Source: Deltaproteobacteria bacterium (GTDB lineage Bacteria > Myxococcota_A > Polyangia > Haliangiales > SHYZ01). From it: a stretch of DNA of 61,072 nucleotides. Below, in pieces: positions 50,365 to 61,072 of the stretch. Made by a program: the position numbers and the translations under genes. Where the stretch lies: positions 1 through 61,072 of the forward strand of contig JACQUZ010000079.1 in the NCBI GenBank assembly GCA_016210055.1, in the 5' to 3' direction. Each line of letters starts with the position of its first letter. Position 1 is the stretch's first letter. The notes under the pieces were generated by a model. The model made no database searches, had not been told where the DNA came from, and saw only the letters and a program-made list of their open reading frames with translations.

Positions 50365-51309
50365 ATGATCAAGAATCTACCCCTCATCGTGCTTCTTCTT
50401 GCCGCCTGCAGCACGAGGGCCGATGGGCGAGAGGCATTCCAGGGGGTGATTGAACACGAGGAGCGTGCTCTGGGATTCGAGGTGGGGGGACGCGTGATCG
50501 CGATCCCTGTGACGCGGGGAAGCAAGGTGACGCAGGGGGCACTGCTCGCACGCCTCGATGACTCGCTCCTCAAGCCACTGCGTGACGCGCGCGCGTCGGA
50601 TGTCAAAGCGGCCCGCGCAGAGCTCGATCTCCTTCGCGCCGGTTCGCGCCCTGAAGACGTGCGAGCCGCAGAAGCTCAGCTTAGGGCCAGTCGTGAGCGC
50701 GTGGTACAGCTCGAAAAGCAACTGGTAAGGGAGCGAGTCCTTGCCGGGCGTGGTGCTTTGGGCCCAGTTCGCGTGGAGGAGCTCGAAAGCGAGTCGCTTC
50801 GCGCTCAGGAAGAGACGCGCATGCTCGAAGAACGGGTGAGACTTCTTCGCGCCGGCGCTCGTGCCGAGGAGGTCACCGCCGCCGAGGCGCGTGCCGAGGG
50901 CGCATCCGCCATGCTCCTCGCCGAGGAGCAACGCCTCGCACGCCATGTTCTTGCCGCCGACCAACCAGCAACTGTCGTGGGGGTGCATGTAGAGGCGGGC
51001 GAAGTCGTTGCCCAAGGTACTCCGGTCGTCACTCTTGCCGACACCAAGCGTCCTTTCGTCGACGTGCTTGTACCTCAGGCACGAATCACCGAGATTCGAA
51101 CGGGTGCCTCGGCCAGCGTGCGGGTGGATGGCCTCAAGGGCACCCTCTCTGGGCGTGTCGAGGACATCGGCCGGAGCACCGAATTTACGCCCCGCTACGT
51201 CTATAGTCCACGAGAACGCCCCAGCCTGTCCGTTCGCGTGCGGGTGCGTATCGACGACCCCCAGGAGCTTCTGCGCGCCGGGATCCCAGCCTTCGTGACC
51301 ATTCCATGA
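50365..51309 (+). CDS. HlyD/RND-type periplasmic adaptor lipoprotein
   Basis: 314 aa. A lipobox LLAAC (MIKNLPLIVLLLAACS) is followed by a lipoyl half (GFEVGGRVIAIPVTRGSKVTQGALLARLD), a long coiled-coil hairpin (residues ~70-200, many Glu/Arg/Leu), the second lipoyl half (TVVGVHVEAGEVVAQGTPVVTLAD) and a beta barrel (VDVLVPQARITEIRTGASASVRVDG). Matches adaptor proteins of YbhFSR-like ABC exporters. Next two genes complete the transporter. Confidence 0.9.
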   Translation: MIKNLPLIVLLLAACSTRADGREAFQGVIEHEERALGFEVGGRVIAIPVTRGSKVTQGALLARLDDSLLKPLRDARASDVKAARAELDLLRAGSRPEDVRAAEAQLRASRERVVQLEKQLVRERVLAGRGALGPVRVEELESESLRAQEETRMLEERVRLLRAGARAEEVTAAEARAEGASAMLLAEEQRLARHVLAADQPATVVGVHVEAGEVVAQGTPVVTLADTKRPFVDVLVPQARITEIRTGASASVRVDGLKGTLSGRVEDIGRSTEFTPRYVYSPRERPSLSVRVRVRIDDPQELLRAGIPAFVTIP

Positions 51310-51316
51310 CCATCCC

Positions 51317-52279
51317 ATGATCGACGAGACAATCGTGGACGTTGAGCACCTTTCCCGACGGTTCGGCGAGCTCGTCGCGGTACGCGACGTCTCGTTCGCG
51401 ATTCACCGCGGCGAGATTTTTGGGATCCTTGGCCCGAACGGGGCCGGCAAGTCGACGACGATTCGGATGCTTTGCGGAATCCTGGATCCGTCGGGGGGCA
51501 AGGCGACCGTCGTTGGCTTTGACGTAGCTCGCGAGCCAGAGCGGGTGAAGGCGCGGATTGGCTACATGACCCAGCGGTTCAGCCTCTACGAGGATCTCAC
51601 CGTCGATGAGAACCTCCGTTTCTACGCCGGACTGTACGGAGTGCGCTGGCGTGCCCGACGTGCTCGGGTCGAGGAAGTGATCGCACGGACGGGGCTGGGC
51701 GAGCGCCGTCGCCAGCTCGCAGGAACCCTCTCAGGCGGTTGGAAACAACGATTGGCTCTCGCCTGCTCGACGATTCACGAGCCACCCGTCCTGTTTCTCG
51801 ACGAGCCCACGGCGGGCGTTGACCCGGTAAGCCGCAGGGCGTTCTGGGATCAGATCCACCGCATCGCTTCCGGCGGTACGACTGTCCTAGTCACCACCCA
51901 TTACATGGACGAGGCGGAGCGGTGCCACCGCCTGTCGTTCATTTTTCGCGGGGTTCTCCTCGATATTGGGACGCCGTCCGAGATCGTGACGCGGCGAAGG
52001 CTCCGCATTGGGGCTTTTGAAGTGGACAACGCGGTCGCCGCCGCGGACGCCCTTCGGGGCCGACCTGAAGTGGACGAGGTGGCCCACTTTGGGCGCGAGC
52101 TGCGTGTCACGACCGTGGGCGACACCGATCCGGAAGCGCTGGTGCGCAAGGTGCTGGGAGATCGAGGCATCGTGATTCATGCCACGCATGAGGCGCGTCT
52201 CAGCGTGGAGGACGCGTTCGTCGCGATGATGCACGAGGACGAACGGCAGGCGGCAGCCCGTCATGAGGTGTCGTCGTGA
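51317..52279 (+). CDS. ABC transporter ATP-binding protein (YbhF-like)
   Basis: 320 aa. Walker A GPNGAGKSTT, signature LSGGWKQRLALA, Walker B VLFLDEPTAGVDP, switch His in VTTHYMDEAERC. The ~90-residue C-terminus (FEVDNAVAAADALRGRPEVDE) is the usual extra domain of DrrA/YbhF-type ATPases. Seven bases after the adaptor and coupled to the permease (GTGA overlap). Confidence 0.93.
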   Translation: MIDETIVDVEHLSRRFGELVAVRDVSFAIHRGEIFGILGPNGAGKSTTIRMLCGILDPSGGKATVVGFDVAREPERVKARIGYMTQRFSLYEDLTVDENLRFYAGLYGVRWRARRARVEEVIARTGLGERRRQLAGTLSGGWKQRLALACSTIHEPPVLFLDEPTAGVDPVSRRAFWDQIHRIASGGTTVLVTTHYMDEAERCHRLSFIFRGVLLDIGTPSEIVTRRRLRIGAFEVDNAVAAADALRGRPEVDEVAHFGRELRVTTVGDTDPEALVRKVLGDRGIVIHATHEARLSVEDAFVAMMHEDERQAAARHEVSS

Positions 52280-53358
52280 ACCGGCTCCTCGCGATCGCCT
52301 GGAAGGAGTTGGTTCAGCTGCGACGAGACCGGCTCACCGTTGGAATGATGATCGGACTGCCGGTCATCCAGCTGCTTCTCTTCGGTTACGCCATCAACAC
52401 TGACGTGCGGCACATGCGAACCGTCGTGTTCGATCAGGACCGCTCGTCGGCCTCGCGTGATTTCGCGCGTCGGATGGAGGCCACCGGCTTCTACGACGTG
52501 GTGGGCGAGGTTCGCAGCTATGACGAAATCGGTCGGGCGCTCCGATCGAGGGAAGCGAGCGTCGCACTTGTCGTGCCCCCGAGGTACTCGAGCGACCTCA
52601 TGCGGGGACGGCCAGCGCCCCTCCAGATTGTCGTCGACGGTTCTGACCCCCAGACCGTGGCCAGCGCGACGAATACTGCCGCGTCCTTGGCTGCCTCGGA
52701 GTCCACGGGACGTGCACCGATCCATGTCGAGCCCGCGATTTGGTACAACCCCGATCAGCGCACTGCAACGTACATCGTGCCCGGACTCGTTGGCGTGATC
52801 CTCACCATGACCATGGTGATGCTCACGGCCATGGCGCTCGCACGCGAGCGCGAGCGTGGCACCTTGGAACAGCTTATCGTGTCGCCAATCCGACGCATCG
52901 AACTGGTGGTCGGGAAAATCGTCCCCTATGTCGCCATCGGCTATTTTCAGATGACGCTCATCTTGGCGGTCGGCCATGTGGTGTTCGACGTGCCTGTCGT
53001 CGGATCCTTAGGGCTGCTCTACCTGCTGGCCGCCGTGTTCATTGCCGCCAACCTGGCCCTTGGGCTGTTCTTCTCCACCCTTGCCAGGACGCAGCAACAG
53101 GCGATGCAGATGTCGTTCTTTTTTCTCCTGCCAAACATTCTCCTGAGCGGATTTATGTTCCCCTGGGAAGGGATGCCTGAGCCGGCGCAGTGGCTTTCTC
53201 AAGCACTGCCACTCACGCACTTTCTGCGGATCGTGCGCGGATTGACGCTCAAGGGGAGCGGCTGGGACGACGTCGAGTCGAACGTGGCCTGGTTGGCCGG
53301 GATCTTGTTCCTCCTGGTCACCTTTGCCTCCCTCCGCATTCGAAAGAAGCTCGCCTGA
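52276..53358 (+). CDS. ABC-2 permease (YbhS/YbhR-like)
   Basis: 360 aa from a GTG at 52276 overlapping the ATPase stop. Six hydrophobic segments, including MMIGLPVIQLLLFGYAI and a C-terminal GILFLLVTFASLRI, a large periplasmic loop between the first two (~residues 45-170), and the coupling motif ALARERERGTLEQL. Forms the membrane part of the exporter; as a half-type permease it would dimerise. Whether it exports the repeat peptide or only a drug-like compound is unknown. Confidence 0.92.
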   Translation: MNRLLAIAWKELVQLRRDRLTVGMMIGLPVIQLLLFGYAINTDVRHMRTVVFDQDRSSASRDFARRMEATGFYDVVGEVRSYDEIGRALRSREASVALVVPPRYSSDLMRGRPAPLQIVVDGSDPQTVASATNTAASLAASESTGRAPIHVEPAIWYNPDQRTATYIVPGLVGVILTMTMVMLTAMALARERERGTLEQLIVSPIRRIELVVGKIVPYVAIGYFQMTLILAVGHVVFDVPVVGSLGLLYLLAAVFIAANLALGLFFSTLARTQQQAMQMSFFFLLPNILLSGFMFPWEGMPEPAQWLSQALPLTHFLRIVRGLTLKGSGWDDVESNVAWLAGILFLLVTFASLRIRKKLA

Positions 53359-53432
53359 TCGCCAGGCGGAGCGACGTCGGCTCGATATCTGGTCCTGGGT
53401 AGAGCGGTCTCGTGCGCCTAGAATAGAGGGCG

Positions 53433-54167
53433 ATGCCCTCCTCGCCTTCCGAAATGCGTGCAGCGCCTGGAGCCATGCCCGAGGGTCGCCCCTTTCGCCT
53501 CGTGCGCAGCGGTGCCTGGCTCGTCGCCCATTTCGATCGCTTTCAGCGAACGGCGAGCTGGGCCATTTGTGGAGGGGGGCTGTGGAAAAGCCGCACGGTC
53601 GCTTGGCTTGAGGTCTCGGACCGTGATCTTCGTCCGCCGGTGGACGCACGGCGATTTCTCCACGCGAGGCTTTCTGCGCTCGGAGATGAGGACGCAGTGG
53701 GTCTTCTCACGAGCCGAAGCTTGGATGCGTTCACCGAGGCCAGTAGGAGCGACGGTGCCCTAGAGACCCGGTGCGTGGCCACCGTAGGACTGGGCAATGC
53801 GCTTCGTGCAGGTGACCCGCCCGGTAAAGGCCCCCACTCCGGAACCATCAACATTCTGTGCCACGTGTCGGCGCCGCTTTCTGACGAAGCGCTCCTCGAA
53901 GCGCTCGCCCTATGCGCCGAAGCGCGAGCGCTGGCTGTCCGGGAAGCCGAAGTCACGAGCACGACAACGGGCAAGCCCGCCTCGGGAACTGGAACCGACT
54001 GCATTGTTGTGGCTGCCCCGGAAGGGGCAGAGCCAATCCAGCACGTGGGCAAGCATACGGTCGTGGGGCACCTCATCGGCCATGTCGTTCATGAAGCGGT
54101 TCGTCGGGGTGTTGAGCAATGGAACGCGGAGAGGGCGGGAAGGACGCGGGCGCTCGGCGAGGTGTGA
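53433..54167 (+). CDS. cbiZ: adenosylcobinamide amidohydrolase
   Basis: 244 aa with the CbiZ pattern: VGLLTSRSLDAF, CVATVGLGNALRAGD, SGTINILCHVSAPLS, ASGTGTDCIVVAAPEG and the last GKHTVVGHLIGHVVHEAV. CbiZ removes the aminopropanol arm of adenosylcobinamide so that cobinamide from outside can be remodelled to a usable cobamide. It is the only cobalamin gene here; the window also encodes a B12-binding enzyme. It lies 74 bases after the permease and is probably not part of the peptide cassette. Confidence 0.88.
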   Translation: MPSSPSEMRAAPGAMPEGRPFRLVRSGAWLVAHFDRFQRTASWAICGGGLWKSRTVAWLEVSDRDLRPPVDARRFLHARLSALGDEDAVGLLTSRSLDAFTEASRSDGALETRCVATVGLGNALRAGDPPGKGPHSGTINILCHVSAPLSDEALLEALALCAEARALAVREAEVTSTTTGKPASGTGTDCIVVAAPEGAEPIQHVGKHTVVGHLIGHVVHEAVRRGVEQWNAERAGRTRALGEV

Positions 54168-54534
54168 GCCCCCGGGACCGCATGCCGCCGTACGGCCTCT
54201 GCGTTGCCGGTGCAAGGGACCTACCGGATTGGCGATGGCCATTCAGCGATCCTCCTCTCTCCGAGGTATTCGGACATCCCAGCGGGTCGCGCTCAACCGA
54301 CAGGCCTGCAGCTTTCCATTCGGGGAGTCCCTGGATGAGTCGCCGCGCATGCCGGCCGCTCGCGCTCATCGAGCTGCGTCTCGGCAACCATGCGAATTGC
54401 CCTCGTGCCCCAGGCTGGATCCCAATCACTTAGGACATCTTGGGTGGAAGACCGGCTCCTGCAAGGAGCGTCGTCCCATCCCCGAAACCACTCTCTCCGA
54501 CGTGGGAGAAACACGACAGGTCTGGTGACAGGCG
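54168..54534. other. gap between cbiZ and the tRNA genes
   Basis: About 370 bases with no supported gene. Open frames on both strands have no domains and run into tRNA sequence. I see nothing else in it. Confidence 0.5.
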
Positions 54535-54568
54535 AAAAAAAAGAGCCCGAAGGCTCGTCTTCGGGCTC
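54535..54568 (-). terminator. Rho-independent terminator of the tRNA-Val/tRNA-Asp unit
   Basis: On the minus strand the hairpin GAGCCCGAAG / CTTCGGGCTC with a 6-base loop is followed by eight T residues. It lies just after tRNA-Asp in the direction of transcription. Confidence 0.88.
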
Positions 54569-54575
54569 CTTGCGG

Positions 54576-54649
<74 letters not shown>

Positions 54650-54675
54650 AAGTCTATTGTCATGCCTTCAAGCGG

Positions 54676-54747
54676 TGGGCGGAGCAGGGTTCGAACCTGC
54701 GACCCCCGGCTTGTAAGGCCGATGCTCTTCCGCTGAGCTATCCGCCC
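54676..54747 (-). tRNA. tRNA-Val (anticodon TAC)
   Basis: A 72-base cloverleaf with acceptor GGGCGGA paired to TCCGCCC, D-loop AGCGGAA, anticodon loop CTTACAA (TAC), T-loop TTCGAAC. No encoded CCA. Lies about 60 bases after the lon stop on the same strand. Confidence 0.93.
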
Positions 54748-54807
54748 TCGAAGTTTTCGTTCGAGGCCGGGAATAGATAGCCGAGCTCCACGGCGGGTGT
54801 CAAGAAA

Positions 54808-57297
<2,490 letters not shown>

Positions 57298-57422
57298 GTC
57301 CTTGTCTAGCCCTTTCAGCGCGACATTACGAAGTCGGTCTGACGTTCGTCGAGATCATGAACTTTACCAGCAAGCTTACGATAAGAGATAAGTGGTGCAA
57401 GCTCGCGTGTCGTGAAATTCCT

Positions 57423-57887
57423 TCATGGCGGTCGCCGTTTTCCCCAATCCTCGAGCCACCGGGAAAGCGGGCGCGGTGTTTCAGAGGTGGGATCTTCCTT
57501 CCGTGCGAGGTCCGAAATTCGTCGTCCAATTTCCATGAGCTGGTCACGAGGGCGACGCCGCAAAGGCCCTACTCCTTTTTCGCAGAAAAAGGTGCGGCAG
57601 CCTAGGGGTCTAACGGAATAAACCGTGCATCGACCATTCGTCCCCAGCAGGGGACATGCCAGATCCGCCCTCCGCACCGCTAGAAGCGATCGATGGCGTA
57701 ATCCTCGAGAGGAGATGGCCATTTGCAGCAACGCCCACTCATTCGCCCAGAGGTAGGGTTCACGCCCCGTGCGAGCGAAGTGACAGCAGTCCGCCCGCTC
57801 AGGACAGCCCCAACCTGCAAGCAGCCGGTCGGCCTCTTGGAACAGGCTCCTCAGGGCGTCAAGGTCGTGGCGTAATCCGGACTTCAC
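57423..57887 (-). CDS. YkgJ-family Cys-cluster protein
   Basis: 154 aa from a GTG at 57887; a longer frame to 57923 would overlap the divergent gene. Cys-rich pattern CPERADCC ... CPLLGTNGRCTVYSVRPLGCRTFFC, typical of the YkgJ family, which probably binds iron or zinc. Function unknown. Upstream of lon on the same strand (125-base gap). Confidence 0.85.
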   Translation of the reverse strand: MKSGLRHDLDALRSLFQEADRLLAGWGCPERADCCHFARTGREPYLWANEWALLQMAISSRGLRHRSLLAVRRADLACPLLGTNGRCTVYSVRPLGCRTFFCEKGVGPLRRRPRDQLMEIGRRISDLARKEDPTSETPRPLSRWLEDWGKRRPP

Positions 57888-57893
57888 GGTTGG

Positions 57894-59366
57894 ATGATGC
57901 CCGCGCTGAGAACGTCTTTCCACACCGCGCGAAGTTCTAGGGCATGGCGCCGTGATTTTCGACTGTTCCTCGCTAACAGGCTTGGCAAGCCGCTTGCTGA
58001 CCCGCTAGTCATGGTGCGGTCCGCGATGCTTGTCAGAGAAATCGCCGTCGAGTACAGGCGAAATGGTCGTGGCGGAGCGCTCGACTGGTTGCGTTCACTC
58101 ACAGCAGTACTGGATGTAGGCTTGGTGGTCGAGGTAGATACCTATCGGCGCACGAGCCCGGATACGACGCTTCTGGTGCTCCGCTTCGACGACGGACTCG
58201 TCTTCACCCGCGAGGTTCTCGCACAGGTGAGCTCCACTGCTCAAAAGTTCGGCGCCGTTGCTGTTGACTTGTCTTGCTTGCCCGAAGGCGAACGAACGCG
58301 TTTCGACCGGTACCTCGCCACGTTCAGCAAGGTAGCTGCCAGCCTGCCGACCCTCATGGATGCCCTGGGTTCCCTGGGCGACACGGAACTTCTACCGCAG
58401 GCGGCTGCAGTCGCCCCCGTGTCCGTTCGTTTCCGTCGCGGTCAGGAATGGCACCCAGGACGCATCAGAGCGCTCAGCCCGCACGGCGTGTTCGTCGCCG
58501 CGGGAGCGAGTCCTCGCCCCGGCGAAGTGCTCGATATTGAACTGCGCAGCGCCGTCCATCCGGCCGAGATCCTCACGCGCGGCACGGTGGTGTCCGTCCT
58601 CACAGCACCAAGGACACGCGAAGGGGTCATTGGCTTCACCGCTCGGTTCATGCGCCCTGCAGCCGTCATGTCGGGCGAGATATCCGGGTTCCTGGCCAAG
58701 GCCCGGCTCCCCCAGTCCGTATTCCTGGCCGTTCCCTACCGGCAAGAACCACGCTACGCCCTCTCGTGGAATGTCTTCATGACGTGGAGTGGCAAGATAT
58801 TGAAATTGGCGATGCGCGACGTCTCGAACCATGGGTTCCAAGTGGTCACGGATGTCCCCTTGGCCGTCGGTGCCCACATTGACCTCGTCGCCCCACTGGA
58901 TGACGACGAGGCACCGCTAGGAATCCGCGCCACCGTCATGCGCACCGCCTGCCGTCGAGCAGGAAACGCGGGTCCCGCCGGCTATGGGCTTGCCCTCTCT
59001 CGCATGCCCGCGCATGACGCGAAGCGCTGGACCACGTTCGTGGACCGCGTCGCCCAGAGAGCGCAGTGTCACGTGGTCGTCGCCGCAGCGCCGCCTTCGT
59101 TGGGCGGCCTGATGGCGGCGCTTTCAGGCGCAGGTTACCCCACGGTCGGCGCCACGGATCTGCCTTCCCTGGCGCAGGTCACAACGGGTACCCACTGCGC
59201 CCCAGATCTCGTGGTGGTGGACGGCTCGCTTTTTGCCAACGGCGCGGTGAAGTCCACGCGGGCGGTATCAAGTGCGCTGGCACAAGTCAAGGTCCGAAGC
59301 CTCCGAGTGGCGGATCGGTCTCCCGTGAGCACCAGGGCTCTCGTCGACGCCGAGCTACTTTGCTAG
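57894..59366 (+). CDS. PilZ-like protein with receiver-like C-terminus
   Basis: 490 aa. Residues ~180-270 ([27 protein letters not shown]) and ~290-390 ([37 protein letters not shown]) look like PilZ-type beta barrels with incomplete c-di-GMP motifs (RxxxR and DxSxxG are only partly kept: RDVSNHG). The C-terminal ~95 residues look like a receiver fold without the phospho-Asp. The N-terminal ~150 residues ([21 protein letters not shown]) are unknown. Probably a signalling adaptor. On the opposite strand between clpX and lon. Confidence 0.6.
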   Translation: MMPALRTSFHTARSSRAWRRDFRLFLANRLGKPLADPLVMVRSAMLVREIAVEYRRNGRGGALDWLRSLTAVLDVGLVVEVDTYRRTSPDTTLLVLRFDDGLVFTREVLAQVSSTAQKFGAVAVDLSCLPEGERTRFDRYLATFSKVAASLPTLMDALGSLGDTELLPQAAAVAPVSVRFRRGQEWHPGRIRALSPHGVFVAAGASPRPGEVLDIELRSAVHPAEILTRGTVVSVLTAPRTREGVIGFTARFMRPAAVMSGEISGFLAKARLPQSVFLAVPYRQEPRYALSWNVFMTWSGKILKLAMRDVSNHGFQVVTDVPLAVGAHIDLVAPLDDDEAPLGIRATVMRTACRRAGNAGPAGYGLALSRMPAHDAKRWTTFVDRVAQRAQCHVVVAAAPPSLGGLMAALSGAGYPTVGATDLPSLAQVTTGTHCAPDLVVVDGSLFANGAVKSTRAVSSALAQVKVRSLRVADRSPVSTRALVDAELLC

Positions 59367-60637
59367 CGCCCGCCTTCCGCCGCCTCTTTGGAATACATGA
59401 CGATGGGCGGGGTTGCCTTCTCGATGACGTCCTCGTTGATGAGCACCTCACGGATGTTCTGCTGCGACGGGATCTCGTACATGATGTCGAGCATCGCCGA
59501 CTCGAGAATCGCTCGCAGCCCACGGGCCCCGCTCTTGTGACGAAGGGCATTGATCGCCACTTTTTGGAGCGCACCCTTGGTGAACTTGAGCTTCACCCCA
59601 TCCATTTCGAAAAGCTTCTGGTACTGCTTGACGAGGGCGTTCTTGGGCTTGGTCAAGATGTCGATGAGCGCTTCTTCGTTAAGCTCGTGGAGGGGTGCGA
59701 TGACCGGCAAGCGGCCTACGAACTCGGGGATCATGCCGTACTTGAGGAGATCCTCGGGTTGAACCTCCTTGAGGAGATCCCACACGCGACGCTCTTTTTT
59801 CGAATTGATTTTCGAGCCGAAACCTATCGTCTTTTGGCCGATGCGGTGCTCAATGATGTCCTCGAGCCCGGTGAACGCACCGCCACAAATAAACAGGATG
59901 TTGGTGGTATCGACTTGCAAAAACTCCTGTTGTGGATGCTTGCGTCCCCCTTTGGGAGGAACGCTTGCGATCGTCCCCTCAATGATCTTGAGGAGGGCCT
60001 GCTGAACCCCCTCGCCCGATACATCGCGAGTTATCGAGGGGTTGTCACTCTTGCGAGCGATCTTGTCGATCTCATCGATATACACGATGCCCCGCTGGGC
60101 ACGCTCGATGTCGTGGTCAGCGTTCTGGAGCAGGCTGACGATGATGTTCTCAACGTCCTCACCGACGTATCCAGCCTCGGTGAGGTTGGTGGCATCGGCG
60201 ATGGCGAACGGAACATTGAGGATCCGTGCGAGAGTCTGGGCGAGGAGTGTCTTGCCACATCCCGTAGGACCAAGAAGAAGGATGTTGGACTTCTGGAGCT
60301 CCACGTCGTCAGCTGAAACCTTGGCGTCGATCCTCTTGTAGTGATTGTGGACCGCCACCGCGAGGATCTTCTTGGCCCGTTCCTGTCCGATCACGTACTC
60401 ATCGAGGACAGCCTTGATTTCGGCAGGCTTGGGAATTGAGTTGAGGCCGTAGGTCTGCTCCTCCTTCTCAATTTCCTCCGCAATGATGTCGTTGCAGAGA
60501 CCGATGCATTCGTCGCAGATGTACACAGTGGGGCCAGCGATGAGCTTCTTCACCTCCTTCTGCGATTTCCCGCAGAACGAGCAGCTTAAGCTCGCGCCAC
60601 TCGATACACCGTCTTCTCGCTTGCGATCCATTTTCAC
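59363..60637 (-). CDS. clpX: Clp protease ATP-binding subunit ClpX
   Basis: 424 aa. The N-terminal zinc domain has [11 protein letters not shown] and ICDECIGLC. Walker A is [17 protein letters not shown], Walker [12 protein letters not shown], sensor [13 protein letters not shown]. Unfolds substrates for ClpP; encoded just downstream of clpP (33-base gap), so the two are one operon. Start may also be the Met at 60631. Its end touches the convergent PilZ-like gene (4-base overlap). Confidence 0.97.
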   Translation of the reverse strand: MKMDRKREDGVSSGASLSCSFCGKSQKEVKKLIAGPTVYICDECIGLCNDIIAEEIEKEEQTYGLNSIPKPAEIKAVLDEYVIGQERAKKILAVAVHNHYKRIDAKVSADDVELQKSNILLLGPTGCGKTLLAQTLARILNVPFAIADATNLTEAGYVGEDVENIIVSLLQNADHDIERAQRGIVYIDEIDKIARKSDNPSITRDVSGEGVQQALLKIIEGTIASVPPKGGRKHPQQEFLQVDTTNILFICGGAFTGLEDIIEHRIGQKTIGFGSKINSKKERRVWDLLKEVQPEDLLKYGMIPEFVGRLPVIAPLHELNEEALIDILTKPKNALVKQYQKLFEMDGVKLKFTKGALQKVAINALRHKSGARGLRAILESAMLDIMYEIPSQQNIREVLINEDVIEKATPPIVMYSKEAAEGGR

Positions 60638-60670
60638 TTTATTTATGAGGCTGAGTTGGCCGTCGTGCCA

Positions 60671-61072
60671 CTACTTCGTAGCGCCGGCGACCTCCTTTTT
60701 TTGTACGATTACATCATCAATAATACCATACTCTTTTGCGTCGCCGGGCCCCATGAAGTAATCACGCTCGGTGTCGTTTCTGATGCGATCCATCGGCTGA
60801 CCTGTGTGCTTGACCAGAAGCTCGTTCAGCTTGTCCCGCGTGCGCAGGATCTCCCGCGCGTGGATGTCGATGTCGGTCGCCTGGCCCTGAAAGCCCCCTA
60901 GGGGCTGATGGATCAGAATGCGGGCGTGAGGGAGCGAATAGCGCTTCCCCTTTGCACCTGCCGCGAGAAGGAATGCCCCCATCGAAGCGGCTTGCCCCAT
61001 GCAGATGGTGCTCACGTCGCAGCGGACATACTGCATGGTGTCGTAGATGGCCAACCCAGCTGTGACATGACC
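60671..61072 (-). CDS. clpP: ATP-dependent Clp protease proteolytic subunit, 5' part missing
   Basis: The frame is open to the window end; 133 C-terminal residues are visible. The catalytic Ser is in [16 protein letters not shown], the His in [11 protein letters not shown], and the Asp follows in the helix ([20 protein letters not shown]). The strand [15 protein letters not shown] is the family core. Forms the tetradecameric protease chamber with ClpX. The N-terminal half lies outside the window. Confidence 0.96.
   Translation of the reverse strand, partial: GHVTAGLAIYDTMQYVRCDVSTICMGQAASMGAFLLAAGAKGKRYSLPHARILIHQPLGGFQGQATDIDIHAREILRTRDKLNELLVKHTGQPMDRIRNDTERDYFMGPGDAKEYGIIDDVIVQKKEVAGATK

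Overview
The window is GC-rich, densely coded DNA from a bacterial chromosome. It looks most like a Myxococcota/Deltaproteobacteria-type genome. The reasons are many small lipoproteins with Asp/Gly-rich linkers, a Gld-type ABC operon, atypical sensor kinases, a split era/der/yfgM/bamB neighbourhood, and clpP-clpX-lon separated by a PilZ gene. This lineage call is inference from gene content; no rRNA or other phylogenetic marker was compared.

Layout. 1-4.3 kb: the end of a lipoprotein gene, tRNA-Arg(TCG) and tRNA-Lys(CTT) with a promoter and terminator, then a sensor-kinase / response-regulator-kinase pair. 4.3-9.8 kb: tRNA-Leu(TAG) and a tightly packed ABC/Gld-like membrane operon. 9.9-26 kb: housekeeping and envelope genes (tex, UbiB-like kinase, GNAT, yfgM-bamB, der-era, two HAMP stubs, HEAT protein, cold-shock protein). 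26-31.8 kb: isochorismatase-like hydrolase, PYROXD2-like oxidase, tRNA-Arg(CCT), thioesterase, Met/His-rich lipoprotein, B12-binding radical SAM enzyme. 31.9-36.8 kb: a lone PaaA/PaaC-type diiron protein, NnrS, hemN and protoporphyrinogen oxidase.

37.1-44.7 kb holds a complete anaerobic benzoyl-CoA (upper) pathway on the minus strand in the order had-oah-dch-bcrC-bcrB-bcrA-bcrD, with start/stop overlaps at nearly every junction. It encodes the ATP-dependent class I benzoyl-CoA reductase plus the three enzymes that take its diene product to ring opening. A divergent CRP/FNR-family regulator with four candidate cluster cysteines and an FNR-type recognition helix lies next to it. Between them is a perfect TTGAC-N4-GTCAA palindrome, so oxygen-responsive control of the operon by its neighbour is a direct prediction. 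A hemerythrin, a remnant of a universal stress protein and a CBS protein follow.

47.9-53.4 kb is the best candidate for an undescribed system. A small lipoprotein-like peptide has four Cys-Leu units repeated every 17-18 residues (Cys64, 82, 99, 116). It is followed after 11 bases by a radical SAM/SPASM enzyme, an overlapping HExxH-motif protein, and then a HlyD-like lipoprotein, ABC ATPase and ABC permease, all on one strand and nearly contiguous. This has the architecture of a peptide-modification (RiPP-like) and export cassette, but the substrate role of the repeat protein is inference.

53.4-61.1 kb: CbiZ, tRNA-Asp and tRNA-Val with terminator, lon, a YkgJ-type protein, a PilZ-like protein, clpX and the 3' part of clpP, which runs off the end of the window.
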